Assembly (NCBI RefSeq): GCF_000423225.1
Contig: NZ_AUHO01000007.1
Coordinates: forward strand, 62,001-126,000
DNA from: Kaistia adipata DSM 17808
Lineage (GTDB): Bacteria; Pseudomonadota; Alphaproteobacteria; Rhizobiales; Kaistiaceae
Direction of reading: 5' to 3'
Length of the DNA stretch: 64,000 nucleotides
Made by a program: the position numbers and the translations under genes. Below, piece after piece: positions 8,803 through 16,824 of this stretch (positions are counted from its first letter, which is position 1; the number at the start of each line of letters is the position of its first letter). Below the pieces are notes generated by a model that worked only from the letters and a program-made list of their open reading frames with translations, was not told the DNA's origin and did no database searches.

Positions 8803-10017
8803 CTAGACGACTGGCGACTTCTCGGTGGCAGCATCACGGGATCGAAGGAGCGCCAGCCCCAACGACACCAGCACTGCCATTGCCGTGGCGTAACAAATCA
8901 CGGGCCACGCTGTATCGCCGTTTAACAGCGTCACCGCCAATGTCCCGACGATACTGACTATCAGGCTTTGGATGCAGAAGTAGAACGCAACCGCTGATCC
9001 AGCGATGTCGTCGAACTGCGCAAGTGCGCCGTTGGCGGTAACGGACACCGTGAAGACAATGCCGACCGCGACAACCCACATCGGCAGGATGAAGCTGAAA
9101 AATGACGGCGATCCGAAAAGTTGGCCGATCCCCAACAGGATCGCGCCGGAAACGAGCAACGCCATCCCGCGCGCTACGCATCCCGCGATACCCCATTTGG
9201 CAACGAAGGACTTTGCGAAGCGGGTTGTCGTGACCATGACCAGCGCGACAGTCGCGAAGGCCAAGCTAAATCCGATCTCGGAATAGCCGGCTTGGCCTAT
9301 GAGAACACGGGGGGCTGTCGAGAAGAAAACGAAGAATGTGCCCATGCCGGCACTAAATCCGACCGTGTAAACCCAAAAGGCCGGACTCGCGAAGATCGGC
9401 AAAACAGATCGTTGCGTTCTGGCCTGATCCAACGGTCGGGTTTCATGCCACCTGAAACTGGCGTTTAAGAGTGCGAGCGAAGCCAGTGCAGCCAGTGTGA
9501 TGAAGATCGCCTGCCATCCCCAAAACTCGCCGATCAGCGCACCGGCTATAGGGCCGAGCGCAGGCACGAACGCCAGCATCGAACTGAAAAGGCCGTAGAT
9601 GACGGCACCTTCGGGACGATTGGCATATACGTCGCGCACGGTCGCGAAGGTGGCCACCAGCATGGCCGATGCTCCAACAGCCTGAACCAGACGAAACGCA
9701 ACAAAGGCTAATGCAGTTGAAGAACAAGCCGCTCCCAGAGACGCAGCAACGAAAGCCGTTGCGCCTACAAGCAGGATCGGCCGTCGCCCGACGCGATCGG
9801 AGAGTGGCCCAAAGATCACTTGGCCCACACCGAGCATCACCATGTAGAGGCTCAACGTGAGTTGGATTATGGATGGAGTCGTGTTCAGGACGCCCGGCAT
9901 CGCCGGAACGACTGGAAGATAAATATCCATCGCCAGCGAGGCGAGGATGTCGAAGGGAGCCATAAGCAGCAAGGCTGCCGGCAGCGTATAGGCCCACGCG
10001 GGGCGTGTGGTGGTCAT
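8803..10017 (-). CDS. floR: Chloramphenicol/florfenicol efflux MFS transporter FloR
   Basis: A 404-residue, 12-helix major facilitator exporter of phenicol drugs in the inner membrane. The N-terminus M-T-T-T-R-P-A-W-A-Y-T-L-P-A-A-L and C-terminus A-A-T-E-K-S-P-V-V match FloR as I remember it, as do the motif-A loop G-P-L-S-D-R-V-G-R-R-P and the V-F-F-S-T-A-P-R segment. Scattered substitutions relative to the common FloR appear likely; only an alignment can count them. It lies between relaxase fossil B and the intact relaxase, on the same strand as both, with 216 bp of upstream non-coding DNA that must hold its promoter. VirD2-like relaxase fragments beside floR are also known in ISCR2-linked floR modules. 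Confidence 0.96.
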   Translation of the reverse strand: MTTTRPAWAYTLPAALLLMAPFDILASLAMDIYLPVVPAMPGVLNTTPSIIQLTLSLYMVMLGVGQVIFGPLSDRVGRRPILLVGATAFVAASLGAACSSTALAFVAFRLVQAVGASAMLVATFATVRDVYANRPEGAVIYGLFSSMLAFVPALGPIAGALIGEFWGWQAIFITLAALASLALLNASFRWHETRPLDQARTQRSVLPIFASPAFWVYTVGFSAGMGTFFVFFSTAPRVLIGQAGYSEIGFSLAFATVALVMVTTTRFAKSFVAKWGIAGCVARGMALLVSGAILLGIGQLFGSPSFFSFILPMWVVAVGIVFTVSVTANGALAQFDDIAGSAVAFYFCIQSLIVSIVGTLAVTLLNGDTAWPVICYATAMAVLVSLGLALLRSRDAATEKSPVV

Positions 10018-10233
10018 GACGAATCAACCGCTCGATTAAGGATACCGGGCAGCGTCTGCTCGTCAGCAATCAGATGGGATTGGTCTTACAGAGCGCCGCA
10101 ACAACAATTCTGATGTTGCGGCTTACTTGTCTGCTGACTTGGAATTTCCCATGCTGATGGCTCCACGATTACGAAATTGAATAGCAGCTCTTATCGAATT
10201 AGTTGTTGCGTTGCAATGCGGTATCGTTGGCTC

Positions 10234-12288
10234 CTATAGCCCCAACCCCCGCTGCCGCCCTAACTGCCACGACACCGAACCGCCCTGCATGATACCCGCG
10301 ACCTCGCGGCCGAGCTGGCGGTCGATGATCGGCCGCCACGGGACAAGGGTGAACTCGTGGCTCTTTTCCACGATGGCGAACTTGCCGCTCGTTAGCTGGA
10401 CAGTCCCGGTGAACTTGCCGCTGACACTCTCACCATCCTTGGCGGCGCGGAACGGCAGCGCCTTGCCCTCGGCCATCTCCGCACCGGCGCGCGCAACTTC
10501 CCGCTCGCGCAGGGTGGCGAGAAGATTGCGCCGGTAGAAGATTCGGCCGTCCCTGTTGCGCGTGGCGTCGCGCTGTTCGATATGATGCTCGCGGCGCTGG
10601 TCCATGGCTTCGCGGACCTGTTGCCCGAAGCCGGTCGGCGCAAGGTCGGCCGTTTCGCCATGGACCAATCGCCGGTCCAGCCATGTCGCGCAGTCCGAAC
10701 GTATCTGCCTTTGCAGATCAACCGGGGAAAGCACGCGAACGCTGGCCTGCCGGTCGCGGCCGGTATCGTAATCAGCCGCGCGGCTGACCAGATCATCTGG
10801 GATGCGCCATTGGTCGGCGTCGATGCGCTCGACGATGCCGGCCCGGCGCAGCGCCTCCAGCCGCCGGACATGGGCATCGATATAGCCCTCATCGTCGCCG
10901 CCGGGAACGCGGCCCTCGAATTTCGCCTGCTCCAGATGGCGGCTCGGCCGATAGATGCCGTCCTCGGCGATGGCGGTGATGGTGCGGTCGGACGGCCGGG
11001 GTGCCACCTCGGCCGGGCCGATCTGGATGACGCTGCCAATGCGGGCGTCCTCCAGCCGCTCGGGCGTGATGCCGGCGATGTGGTGCGTCCTACCGTCGAT
11101 CCCGTCCACCACGATTGTCAGGTTCTCGCCCAACTCGTCGGACAGGTGCTTGTCCACGACGCGGCCGACGATAGGCGTCTCGGGCGCTCCGTCATGGATT
11201 TGGAAGCTCATGGGATCGCGTTCGCCTGCCTGCGGGCCGAGCGCCTTCTGCATGGTGCGGATAATGTCGCCACGCTCGCCTAGCTCGCGCAGGGCCGGTT
11301 CCATGTCCTTGCTCAATTCCCAAACGGCGGGCGCGTGCTCGGTCGCCAGCCCCATCTTCTCCAGCTTGGTAAGGCGGCGCAGGCGCAAGGTGCGCTCGAA
11401 CTGCCGCCTCGGCTCTGCCAGTTCATGGCGCAGGTCGAGGAAACGGGCATCGGCTTCCTCGACCATGGCGCGGTCGATCCGGGTGAAACGGTCTTGGTCG
11501 ATCTCGGCGGATAGCTTGCGGGCCTGCTCGATCTCGGTCACGGGGCCGAGTTCGAGACTGGCAAGCTCGCTGGCGCGTTCGCGCAGGCCGGCGGAAAGGT
11601 AGTCGCCGTTGATGACTAGATCCCCGCCCATATCGTCGCGGCCGTTGACGACGATATGCACATGGGGATGGCCGGTGTTGTAGTGATTGACGGCAACCCA
11701 ATCGAGTTTGGTGCCAAGGTCAGCTTCCACCTGTTTCATGAAATCGCGGGTGTAGGCCGTGAGGTCCGACAGCTCCGCCCCCTCCTCGGGCGAGACGATG
11801 AATCTGAATTGGTGGCGGTCGTCCTTGCCGCGATCAAGGAAGGCGTCGCCATCGGCGCGGTCCTCGGTCGCCGAATAGAGCCGGCCCCGCTCGCCGTCGC
11901 GTGAGGTTCCGTCACGCTGGACATAGCGCAGATGTGCACGGGCACGGCCGCCCTTCAATGCGGCCCTGACGCTGCGCTGCTTGACGATGACGCGGCGGCT
12001 GCCCGGCTGGCGATGATGCCAGTTGCCCGAGATATTGCGGGCACGCACGAAGCTCGCGCCCCGGCCGCGCTTCACGCCCTTGCCGCTGGCGACCACGGCA
12101 CGGGACCGGCCCGACGATGACGGGCGGGCGGATGACGGCATGGAAGGGTCGCGGGAGGCTGCCGCCTGATGCTGCCGGGTGATCTTCCTGACCTGCGTGA
12201 AAAAGCTCTTGGTCTTGCCAGCCTTCGGCGTGTCGGATCGGATGCGGCCGGGCTTCGGTCGGAAGCGGTTTTCGTCGTCGGCGCTCAA
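10234..12288 (-). CDS. Relaxase/mobilization nuclease with DUF3363 (RlxS/VirD2-like)
   Basis: A 684-residue DNA relaxase that would nick oriT, stay bound to the 5' end and pilot the strand through TraG. The metal-binding histidine cluster H-P-H-V-H lies at 207-211 within N-T-G-H-P-H-V-H-I-V-V-N-G, and the basic N-terminal 100 residues are typical. The long C-terminal half corresponds to DUF3363 and ends with the W-R-P-I-I-D-R-Q-L-G-R-E-V tail that is found again in the fossils at 5541 and 8593. Neighbours (DUF736, TraF, lytic transglycosylase upstream) match the ICEMlSymR7A/Tn4371 layout, where the relaxase is RlxS. Intact by eye. A candidate oriT lies in the 313 bp upstream. Confidence 0.93.
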   Translation of the reverse strand: MSADDENRFRPKPGRIRSDTPKAGKTKSFFTQVRKITRQHQAAASRDPSMPSSARPSSSGRSRAVVASGKGVKRGRGASFVRARNISGNWHHRQPGSRRVIVKQRSVRAALKGGRARAHLRYVQRDGTSRDGERGRLYSATEDRADGDAFLDRGKDDRHQFRFIVSPEEGAELSDLTAYTRDFMKQVEADLGTKLDWVAVNHYNTGHPHVHIVVNGRDDMGGDLVINGDYLSAGLRERASELASLELGPVTEIEQARKLSAEIDQDRFTRIDRAMVEEADARFLDLRHELAEPRRQFERTLRLRRLTKLEKMGLATEHAPAVWELSKDMEPALRELGERGDIIRTMQKALGPQAGERDPMSFQIHDGAPETPIVGRVVDKHLSDELGENLTIVVDGIDGRTHHIAGITPERLEDARIGSVIQIGPAEVAPRPSDRTITAIAEDGIYRPSRHLEQAKFEGRVPGGDDEGYIDAHVRRLEALRRAGIVERIDADQWRIPDDLVSRAADYDTGRDRQASVRVLSPVDLQRQIRSDCATWLDRRLVHGETADLAPTGFGQQVREAMDQRREHHIEQRDATRNRDGRIFYRRNLLATLREREVARAGAEMAEGKALPFRAAKDGESVSGKFTGTVQLTSGKFAIVEKSHEFTLVPWRPIIDRQLGREVAGIMQGGSVSWQLGRQRGLGL

Positions 12289-12601
12289 GGGCGCGACTCC
12301 AGCCCAAACCGCCGGAAAACCGCCGATCTGCGCCTATGGTGCCGCTTGAAACCCTGCAAAGCCAAGGCTTTGCGCAAAATCGCGGCACGCGGCCCCTCAA
12401 AACCATGGTGCCGGAACCGGCCACCTAACCAGTGTGCAGACAACAACAATTTCCAGAAGCGGCCCGACATGGTGCCGTCTTCTTTAATCTTGCCCTCCGC
12501 CCTTTCTGCCTTTTCCACCCCTCCTGCCGGGAAGTCAGCCGGGCAAGAACCTGCCTGACTGGACACCGGAATGAGCGCCGCCGAGTGCGGGAACGCCGCC
12601 C
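12289..12601. other. Relaxase upstream region, candidate oriT
   Basis: This non-coding stretch holds an 8-bp perfect inverted repeat GCAAAGCC-AA-GGCTTTGC (12356-12373) followed by an A-rich spot, and three direct copies of ATGGTGCCG at 12336, 12405 and 12469. oriT sites commonly lie next to the relaxase gene and carry inverted repeats beside the nick, so this is the best oriT candidate in the window. The region must also contain the relaxase promoter unless transcription reads through from upstream. Confidence 0.4.
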
Positions 12602-13534
12602 TCATGGCGTTCCCCCGCCGCTCGCGTCGGCGACAAAAATGCTGCCGTACTGCGGCTCCGCACGGGCAGGGTCGCGCGCCGGAACGGCAGCGCGGCCGTC
12701 GCCTGATTGCACCTCGGACGGCGGCGCGGCGGTAGCTCGCGTGTCGGCCGGGCGCATGACGAATAGTGGTGCCTCGCGCCAGTCGGGCGGCGGTGCCGGT
12801 GGTTGCAACGGCGCATCCGATGGAGCCGCGCCGCCAAGGATCGGGGCGAGTGCGGCGACATAGGCGCGCGTCTCGGCGGGAAGCGGGCGGCCCGTCGCAC
12901 GGTGCTCGTCATAGCGGCCGGGGCCGGCGTTATAAGCCGCGAGCATCGCGCCGACATTGCCGTAGAGGTCGAACATCTCGCGCAGATAGGCCGTGCCTGC
13001 AAGGATGTTGTCGCGCGGGACGTAGGGATCGCGGCCGAGGCCATGGCGGACGCGCAAGCCCGCCCATGTGTCGGGCATCACCTGCATCAATCCCATCGCC
13101 CCAGCCGACGATACGGCGCGCACGTCGCCCGCGCTCTCGGCGCGCAGCACGGCGCGAATCCAGTGCTCGGGGATGCCAAAACGCTGTGACGCCTCGGCGA
13201 TGTGGATCGCATACGGATGGGCGGCGACCGGGCGCTCGACCGACGTGGATTGCGCGACAGCGACGCCCGATCCGATGCAGACGGAAATCGCCCCCGCCAG
13301 CAGCAGGACAGCATAATGCCATGCCGGCCTGCTTCCGGTTCGCCGCCAGCCTGCCAGCGTGCTCGCTGCGGTCAAGGGCAAGGCGCAAGCGCCGGCCGAT
13401 GGCCGCCCCTGACCTTCGCTGCGCGCGCCGGCCGTCTGGCCGCCGAGCGGGACGAAGGGATGAGACGGCTTTTCCGCGAACAAAGGGATGACGATCTTGG
13501 ACCGGATGGCGGGCCGTACGCGCGCGGCCGTCAT
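12602..13534 (-). CDS. Lytic transglycosylase, conjugal transfer TrbN-like
   Basis: A 310-residue protein with a hydrophobic signal or anchor segment around residues 75-95 followed by a secreted SLT-type lytic transglycosylase domain. The catalytic Glu lies in L-R-A-E-S-A-G-D, followed by S-S-A-G-A-M-G-L-M-Q-V-M-P-D-T-W and A-A-Y-N-A-G-P-G-R-Y, the classic family motifs. It would cut peptidoglycan locally so the secretion channel can be assembled. The start at 13534 overlaps the DUF736 stop (ATGA), so the two are translationally coupled. The C-terminal 60 residues are low-complexity and Pro/Ala-rich. Confidence 0.88.
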   Translation of the reverse strand: MTAARVRPAIRSKIVIPLFAEKPSHPFVPLGGQTAGARSEGQGRPSAGACALPLTAASTLAGWRRTGSRPAWHYAVLLLAGAISVCIGSGVAVAQSTSVERPVAAHPYAIHIAEASQRFGIPEHWIRAVLRAESAGDVRAVSSAGAMGLMQVMPDTWAGLRVRHGLGRDPYVPRDNILAGTAYLREMFDLYGNVGAMLAAYNAGPGRYDEHRATGRPLPAETRAYVAALAPILGGAAPSDAPLQPPAPPPDWREAPLFVMRPADTRATAAPPSEVQSGDGRAAVPARDPARAEPQYGSIFVADASGGGTP

Positions 13535-13866
13535 TCCTCGTCCTCGACTTTCCGGGGGTGCTTCCAACGCAGCGTCCAGACCGAAGGATCGTCGTTGGAC
13601 TGGAACAGCTTGGCGCGGATCGGGGACGGAAAGATCGGTCCCTCCAGCCTCATCGACACGAAGTCGCCGGCATTTTCGCTTGCGTCCTTCCATGCCGGGC
13701 CGGCGTCCGGCCCGTCCTCACTATCGAGGCGCAGGCGATAGTCGGGCGCGTTCTTCATATCGCTCGGCTTGGCCGGAACGATGAACAGCTTTTCGTGGAG
13801 GCCGAACGAATGAAGCTCCCCGGCATAGCCGGTTTCGGTGCGGGTGAAGGTGCCTATTTCTGCCAT
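13531..13866 (-). CDS. DUF736 family protein
   Basis: A 111-residue protein starting M-A-E-I-G-T-F-T-R-T-E-T-G-Y-A-G-E-L. The chosen ATG at 13866 has an AGGAG box 8 nt upstream; a longer reading would run into traF. DUF736 proteins are small, probably cytoplasmic, and recur in conjugative elements of alpha- and betaproteobacteria close to relaxase and traF; their biochemical role is not known. The stop overlaps the transglycosylase start by ATGA, and the traF stop is 35 bp upstream, so it is inside the transfer operon. Confidence 0.88.
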   Translation of the reverse strand: MAEIGTFTRTETGYAGELHSFGLHEKLFIVPAKPSDMKNAPDYRLRLDSEDGPDAGPAWKDASENAGDFVSMRLEGPIFPSPIRAKLFQSNDDPSVWTLRWKHPRKVEDEE

Positions 13867-13901
13867 GGAAAATCTCCTGTGATTGGCTTTCGGGGATCGT
13901 T

Positions 13902-14447
13902 TCAGTGCGTCGGCGTGCGCCACTCGTAGCGGCCGACGCCTTCCTCATCGGTCCAGAGCGGGACCGCTCGACCGATGACGGAAGCTGCGGGGATGGGTCC
14001 GAAATAGCGGCCGTCGAGGCTGTCGCGGACTTCCCAGTTCATGAGGAAAAGCTGGTCGTCGCCGATGACGCGGCAGCCCTGCCAGACGGGCAGATCGCGG
14101 CCGAGGTTATCGCGCTCCAGCGCCTCGCCCATCTCGATCCCGTTCACCGTGATCGTGGATCGCAAGCGGCAAACCCGCTGCCCCGGCAGGCCGACGACGC
14201 GCTTCAACAGCGGGACGCCGCGCGCGATATAACCGCGCTCGACCATGAAGGCGGCGAGCGGTTCGGGCGGCATGACGGCGACCAGCTCGGGCACATCAAG
14301 CGCGTCGGCCGGCTCGACGGTGTAGAACCCGACCGGCGCGCTGGCGGTGGCGTTCCATATGAGTTTCGTCGGTGTCTCGACCGCGCTTGCGGCGGCGATG
14401 CCGATGACGGCGAGCGCCGTCACCGTGAGGGTGCGGCTGCGCGTCAT
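13902..14447 (-). CDS. traF: S26-family signal peptidase TraF
   Basis: A 181-residue inner-membrane serine protease. One N-terminal transmembrane helix (about residues 5-22) is followed by the Ser motif S-A-P-V-G-F-Y and the Lys motif R-G-V-P-L-L-K-R-V-V-G-L-P-G, giving the Ser/Lys dyad of the S26 family. In RP4, TraF matures and cyclises the TrbC pilin, so it should act on a TrbC that is not in this window. The start ATG at 14447 overlaps the DUF2840 stop (ATGA), which decides it over an upstream ATG. Length and order are normal for this ICE family. Confidence 0.92.
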   Translation of the reverse strand: MTRSRTLTVTALAVIGIAAASAVETPTKLIWNATASAPVGFYTVEPADALDVPELVAVMPPEPLAAFMVERGYIARGVPLLKRVVGLPGQRVCRLRSTITVNGIEMGEALERDNLGRDLPVWQGCRVIGDDQLFLMNWEVRDSLDGRYFGPIPAASVIGRAVPLWTDEEGVGRYEWRTPTH

Positions 14448-14962
14448 GGGGCGATCCTTCGGCAGTGAAGCCAAGCGGCGTGTCGCTCGGGGGTGTAGGC
14501 GTGCGGCTCCAGATTGGCGGTTAAACGGTTGTGGACGTGCCGCCAGTGATCCGGCGAGGCATCGGCCGGATCGAGGCCGAGCGCATCCACGGCGTCGATA
14601 GCTACAAGCGCACGCTGCACCTTGGGCCAGCTATCGAGGCGCAACAGGATTTCGCCGCCGGGGCGCACGAACGGCAATGTCTGGAACGGCTCGCCCCGGC
14701 CGATGGCGCGCACGATGTCGATGCGGGAAACGACAGTGCCGTGCTCGCCCTTCGCCCATCGCACGAAGGCAAAGACGCTGCTCGGCGCGAAACCGACGAC
14801 GCTGCGGCGACGGTCGATGATCTGCTCGTAGGTCTTGCGGCCGAAGCGTATCCAGTGCTCGACCTTGCGTTTCTCGAAGGTCAGCTCGACCAATGTGGTG
14901 AAGGGCGCAGGCCCGTCCGGCAGCGGACGGCCGTGCGCGCTGCGGTGGGCGCGACGGGTCAT
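14444..14962 (-). CDS. DUF2840 domain-containing protein
   Basis: A 172-residue protein of unknown function, starting M-T-R-R-A-H-R-S. Recognisable DUF2840 blocks are F-E-K-R-K-V-E-H-W-I-R-F-G-R, the hydrophobic F-V-R-W-A-K-G-E-H-G-T segment, and the L-D-S-W-P-K-V-Q-R-A-L stretch. In related ICEs it follows parA and precedes traF. Here it follows a 21-codon ORF in the parA position. The start at 14962 is set by an ATGA overlap with that ORF, and the stop overlaps traF by ATGA, so all are coupled. Confidence 0.85.
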   Translation of the reverse strand: MTRRAHRSAHGRPLPDGPAPFTTLVELTFEKRKVEHWIRFGRKTYEQIIDRRRSVVGFAPSSVFAFVRWAKGEHGTVVSRIDIVRAIGRGEPFQTLPFVRPGGEILLRLDSWPKVQRALVAIDAVDALGLDPADASPDHWRHVHNRLTANLEPHAYTPERHAAWLHCRRIAP

Positions 14963-15024
14963 TGTTCGTCTCCGGGGATGTGCTGGGGGCTGCGCGGGCA
15001 CAGCGCGTCGAGCGCGGCCCTCAT
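14959..15024 (-). pseudogene. 21-codon ORF in the parA slot (possible parA deletion scar)
   Basis: A very short ORF whose ATG overlaps the repA stop (ATGA at 15021-15024) and whose TGA overlaps the DUF2840 start (ATGA at 14959-14962). In related elements a parA ATPase gene of about 200 codons occupies this place. No Walker A motif remains. A clean deletion inside parA that kept both couplings would explain it, but the residues are too few to prove descent from parA. Confidence 0.35.
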
Positions 15025-16097
15025 GGCTCGCCCCTTCGGGCAGAACCGGCACCACGCTTCGCCTGCGCGCGCGTCAAACAAAGAGAGTTAGATTCTCTGT
15101 TAGATAAGTTAGCGGTCGGATTCCGCGTTTCAGGCCAAAGCGTTAGCTGCGGTTCGTGCGCCTGATCTGCCGATAGTCGTGCGCCTGATGTGCCGATACC
15201 CCGTGCGCCTGATCTGCCGATGGCATTAACAGGGTTATCAACAGTGCCTGTGGACAAGCTTTCGGGGCGGATGCGCAGCAACTCGCGGCCGTCTTCCCGC
15301 TCGATCTGGAGCAGGTAGCCGGGAAGTTGCTGGCGGGCCGCGATCCGGCGCAGGTCGAGCGCGAAGTCGGACGGCCGGGCGAGGCTGCCGGATTTCTGGT
15401 GAAGGTGCGCGACCTCGAAAACCCAGCCGTGGCGCTGGTGCCCGGCGTGCTTTCGGGCGACGCGGTAAAGCCATCGCTCGATGCCGCCAGTCAGCCGGAA
15501 ATAGGCCGGGTCGATGGTCAGGACCAGCGAACGGTCGATGACGCTGTTGTAGAACCATTCGGGCAGGACGAACTCCATGCCCTCGACGCGGCCGGCGCGC
15601 GTCGTCATTTCCTCCCACTCGTTGATCCATGAGAATTGCCGGCGACGCCAATGCGGGCCGTTGCGGATGGTGGTGGCGATGACGGTCGATTGCAGCCGCG
15701 CCAGCGCGGCTTTCAGAAGCCGGTATTGATGATTGCCGGTCGGCCGCCCGATGGCGCGCAACAGATGGTAAGGCGTAAACCGGACAAAGCGCGAAGTGGT
15801 GAGGCCGTTGTTCTCGGCCGCAACGATCTGCGAGGCCGCCCATATCAGCACATCGGCGTCCCATATGGTCGCCATGCCGTGCTCGGGCATCCCGAACACC
15901 TGCACCTCTATGTCGGCGGCCTTGTAAAGAATCGGCTTGGTGCGCGGGGTCTTCGCCAGCGAGAAGAACGGCCGTTCCATCAAGTCGCGCTGGTCGCGCG
16001 GCGGCGCGTCGCCGGTTGCGACCACGAAGGGGTCTAGGCGGCTACGCTCGCTGTCCTCGGTCGGCTGTGCGGGATCGTGGTCGTCCTCGCGCAGCAT
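15021..16097 (-). CDS. repA: Replication initiator protein A (RepA, RPA family)
   Basis: A 358-residue initiator of the type found in Tn4371- and ICEMlSym-like elements, where it allows the excised circle to replicate or be maintained. Family blocks seen: M-E-R-P-F-F-S-L-A-K near residue 41, the winged-helix stretch W-D-A-D-V-L-I-W-A-A-S-Q-I, the F-T-P-Y-H-L-L-R-A-I-G-R segment, and R-W-L-Y-R-V-A-R-K-H-A-G. The start directly follows the excisionase stop (TAG-ATG at 16100-16095). The last 60 codons are low in conservation and carry three near-identical DNA repeats in two reading phases, so that part probably serves as an origin rather than protein structure. Confidence 0.9.
   Translation of the reverse strand: MLREDDHDPAQPTEDSERSRLDPFVVATGDAPPRDQRDLMERPFFSLAKTPRTKPILYKAADIEVQVFGMPEHGMATIWDADVLIWAASQIVAAENNGLTTSRFVRFTPYHLLRAIGRPTGNHQYRLLKAALARLQSTVIATTIRNGPHWRRRQFSWINEWEEMTTRAGRVEGMEFVLPEWFYNSVIDRSLVLTIDPAYFRLTGGIERWLYRVARKHAGHQRHGWVFEVAHLHQKSGSLARPSDFALDLRRIAARQQLPGYLLQIEREDGRELLRIRPESLSTGTVDNPVNAIGRSGARGIGTSGARLSADQAHEPQLTLWPETRNPTANLSNRESNSLCLTRAQAKRGAGSARRGEP
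15155..15222. repeat. Three iteron-like direct repeats inside the 3' end of repA
   Basis: Three 21-bp units at 15155-15175, 15178-15198 and 15202-15222 (core GCGCCTGATCTGCCGAT, one with a single change). Period is 23 and 24 bp, so the third copy is in a different reading frame from the others; selection is therefore on DNA, not protein. Spacing near two helical turns is typical of iterons bound by Rep proteins. Confidence 0.7.
15235..15257. promoter_or_regulatory. Two DnaA-box-like sites beside the repeats
   Basis: TTATCAACA at 15235-15243 and TTGTCCACA (minus strand, 15249-15257) each differ by one base from the DnaA box consensus TTATNCACA and lie 12 bp past the last iteron-like unit. Together with the repeats this looks like a small oriV within repA. 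Confidence 0.5.
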
Positions 16098-16367
16098 CTA
16101 GCAGTCGCCCCGTTCTTCGGGCGTAAGCGGACGCGCGGGAAAGACGGTGCCGGCGGTCTTGTCGCGGGTGGATTTGCGCTCGCCCGCCGCGCTCCAGTCT
16201 TCCAGATCGCGGACGGTATAGAGGACGCGCCCGCCGACCTTGCGATAGGTCGGGCCGGTGCCATAGGTGCGATGCTTCTCAAGGGTGCGGATGGATATCC
16301 CGAGGAAGCGGGCGGCTTCCTTGGTGCGCAGCAGGCGCGGCGGCAGGCCCGCAAGCGGGTTGGGCAT
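16098..16367 (-). CDS. AlpA/RdfS-like excisionase (MerR-type helix-turn-helix)
   Basis: An 89-residue DNA-binding protein. The winged-helix signature is clear: L-L-R-T-K-E-A-A-R-F-L-G-I-S (helices 1-2), T-L-E-K-H-R-T-Y-G-T-G-P (recognition helix and turn) and K-V-G-G-R-V-L-Y-T-V-R-D-L-E-D-W (wing). It stands at the head of the repA-traF transfer operon, the place of the recombination directionality factor RdfS in ICEMlSymR7A, where it also drives excision and is the target of the activator FseA. That the same circuit applies here is supported by the FseA-like and QseM-like genes nearby. Start ATG at 16367 with a GGAGGTG box. Confidence 0.85.
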   Translation of the reverse strand: MPNPLAGLPPRLLRTKEAARFLGISIRTLEKHRTYGTGPTYRKVGGRVLYTVRDLEDWSAAGERKSTRDKTAGTVFPARPLTPEERGDC

Positions 16368-16824
16368 GGATCACCTCCAGTCGGGATTGGGCTGCCGGGG
16401 GCGGCAGCGGACTGTGGCGAACCATGGCGGGGGATCGGCGGCGCGTAGCGTGCCGCATTTGCGCCTATGCGCTAACGGCACCCCCCTTCGGGGCGGCGCG
16501 CGTCCAATATGATGAGGGATTTCAGCGGCTCAACGCCTGCCATGCCGAATAGGCAAAGACATTTGCGCACGGTTCGGCTAGGAATGTAGGCGGAGCAGAC
16601 GCGCTGCTCTGGGGCGTCGAAACCCCTCACGAATGGCTGGTGCTGGCCAGAACGGCACCAACTCCTTGACCTATGGTCGGGGAGCCTGTGGCGTATACAA
16701 CAGGCTTTCCGAGCTAAAGGCCATGGGGCCGTTTCGTGACGGTTTCGAACTCCCCGATCACCAAGAGTCAGAGAGAATCGTTTGCGGGGGCGCACCGCAG
16801 ACAAAAATCTCTCGGATACGGGGA
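16368..16824. promoter_or_regulatory. Divergent control region between the RdfS-like and QseM-like genes
   Basis: This 457-bp stretch lacks a convincing gene and separates two divergently transcribed regulators. It must carry the RdfS-like promoter (minus) and the QseM-like promoter (plus). A C-run/G-run hairpin (CCCCCCTTCGGGG) lies near 16481-16493. TTGACC at 16666 and TATACA at 16694 are promoter-like but their 22-bp spacing is too long to claim a promoter. Confidence 0.4.

Noticed and set aside
16666..16699. TTGACC and TATACA as a sigma-70 promoter of the QseM-like gene.
   Set aside because: Spacing of 22 bp is outside the normal 16-18 bp.
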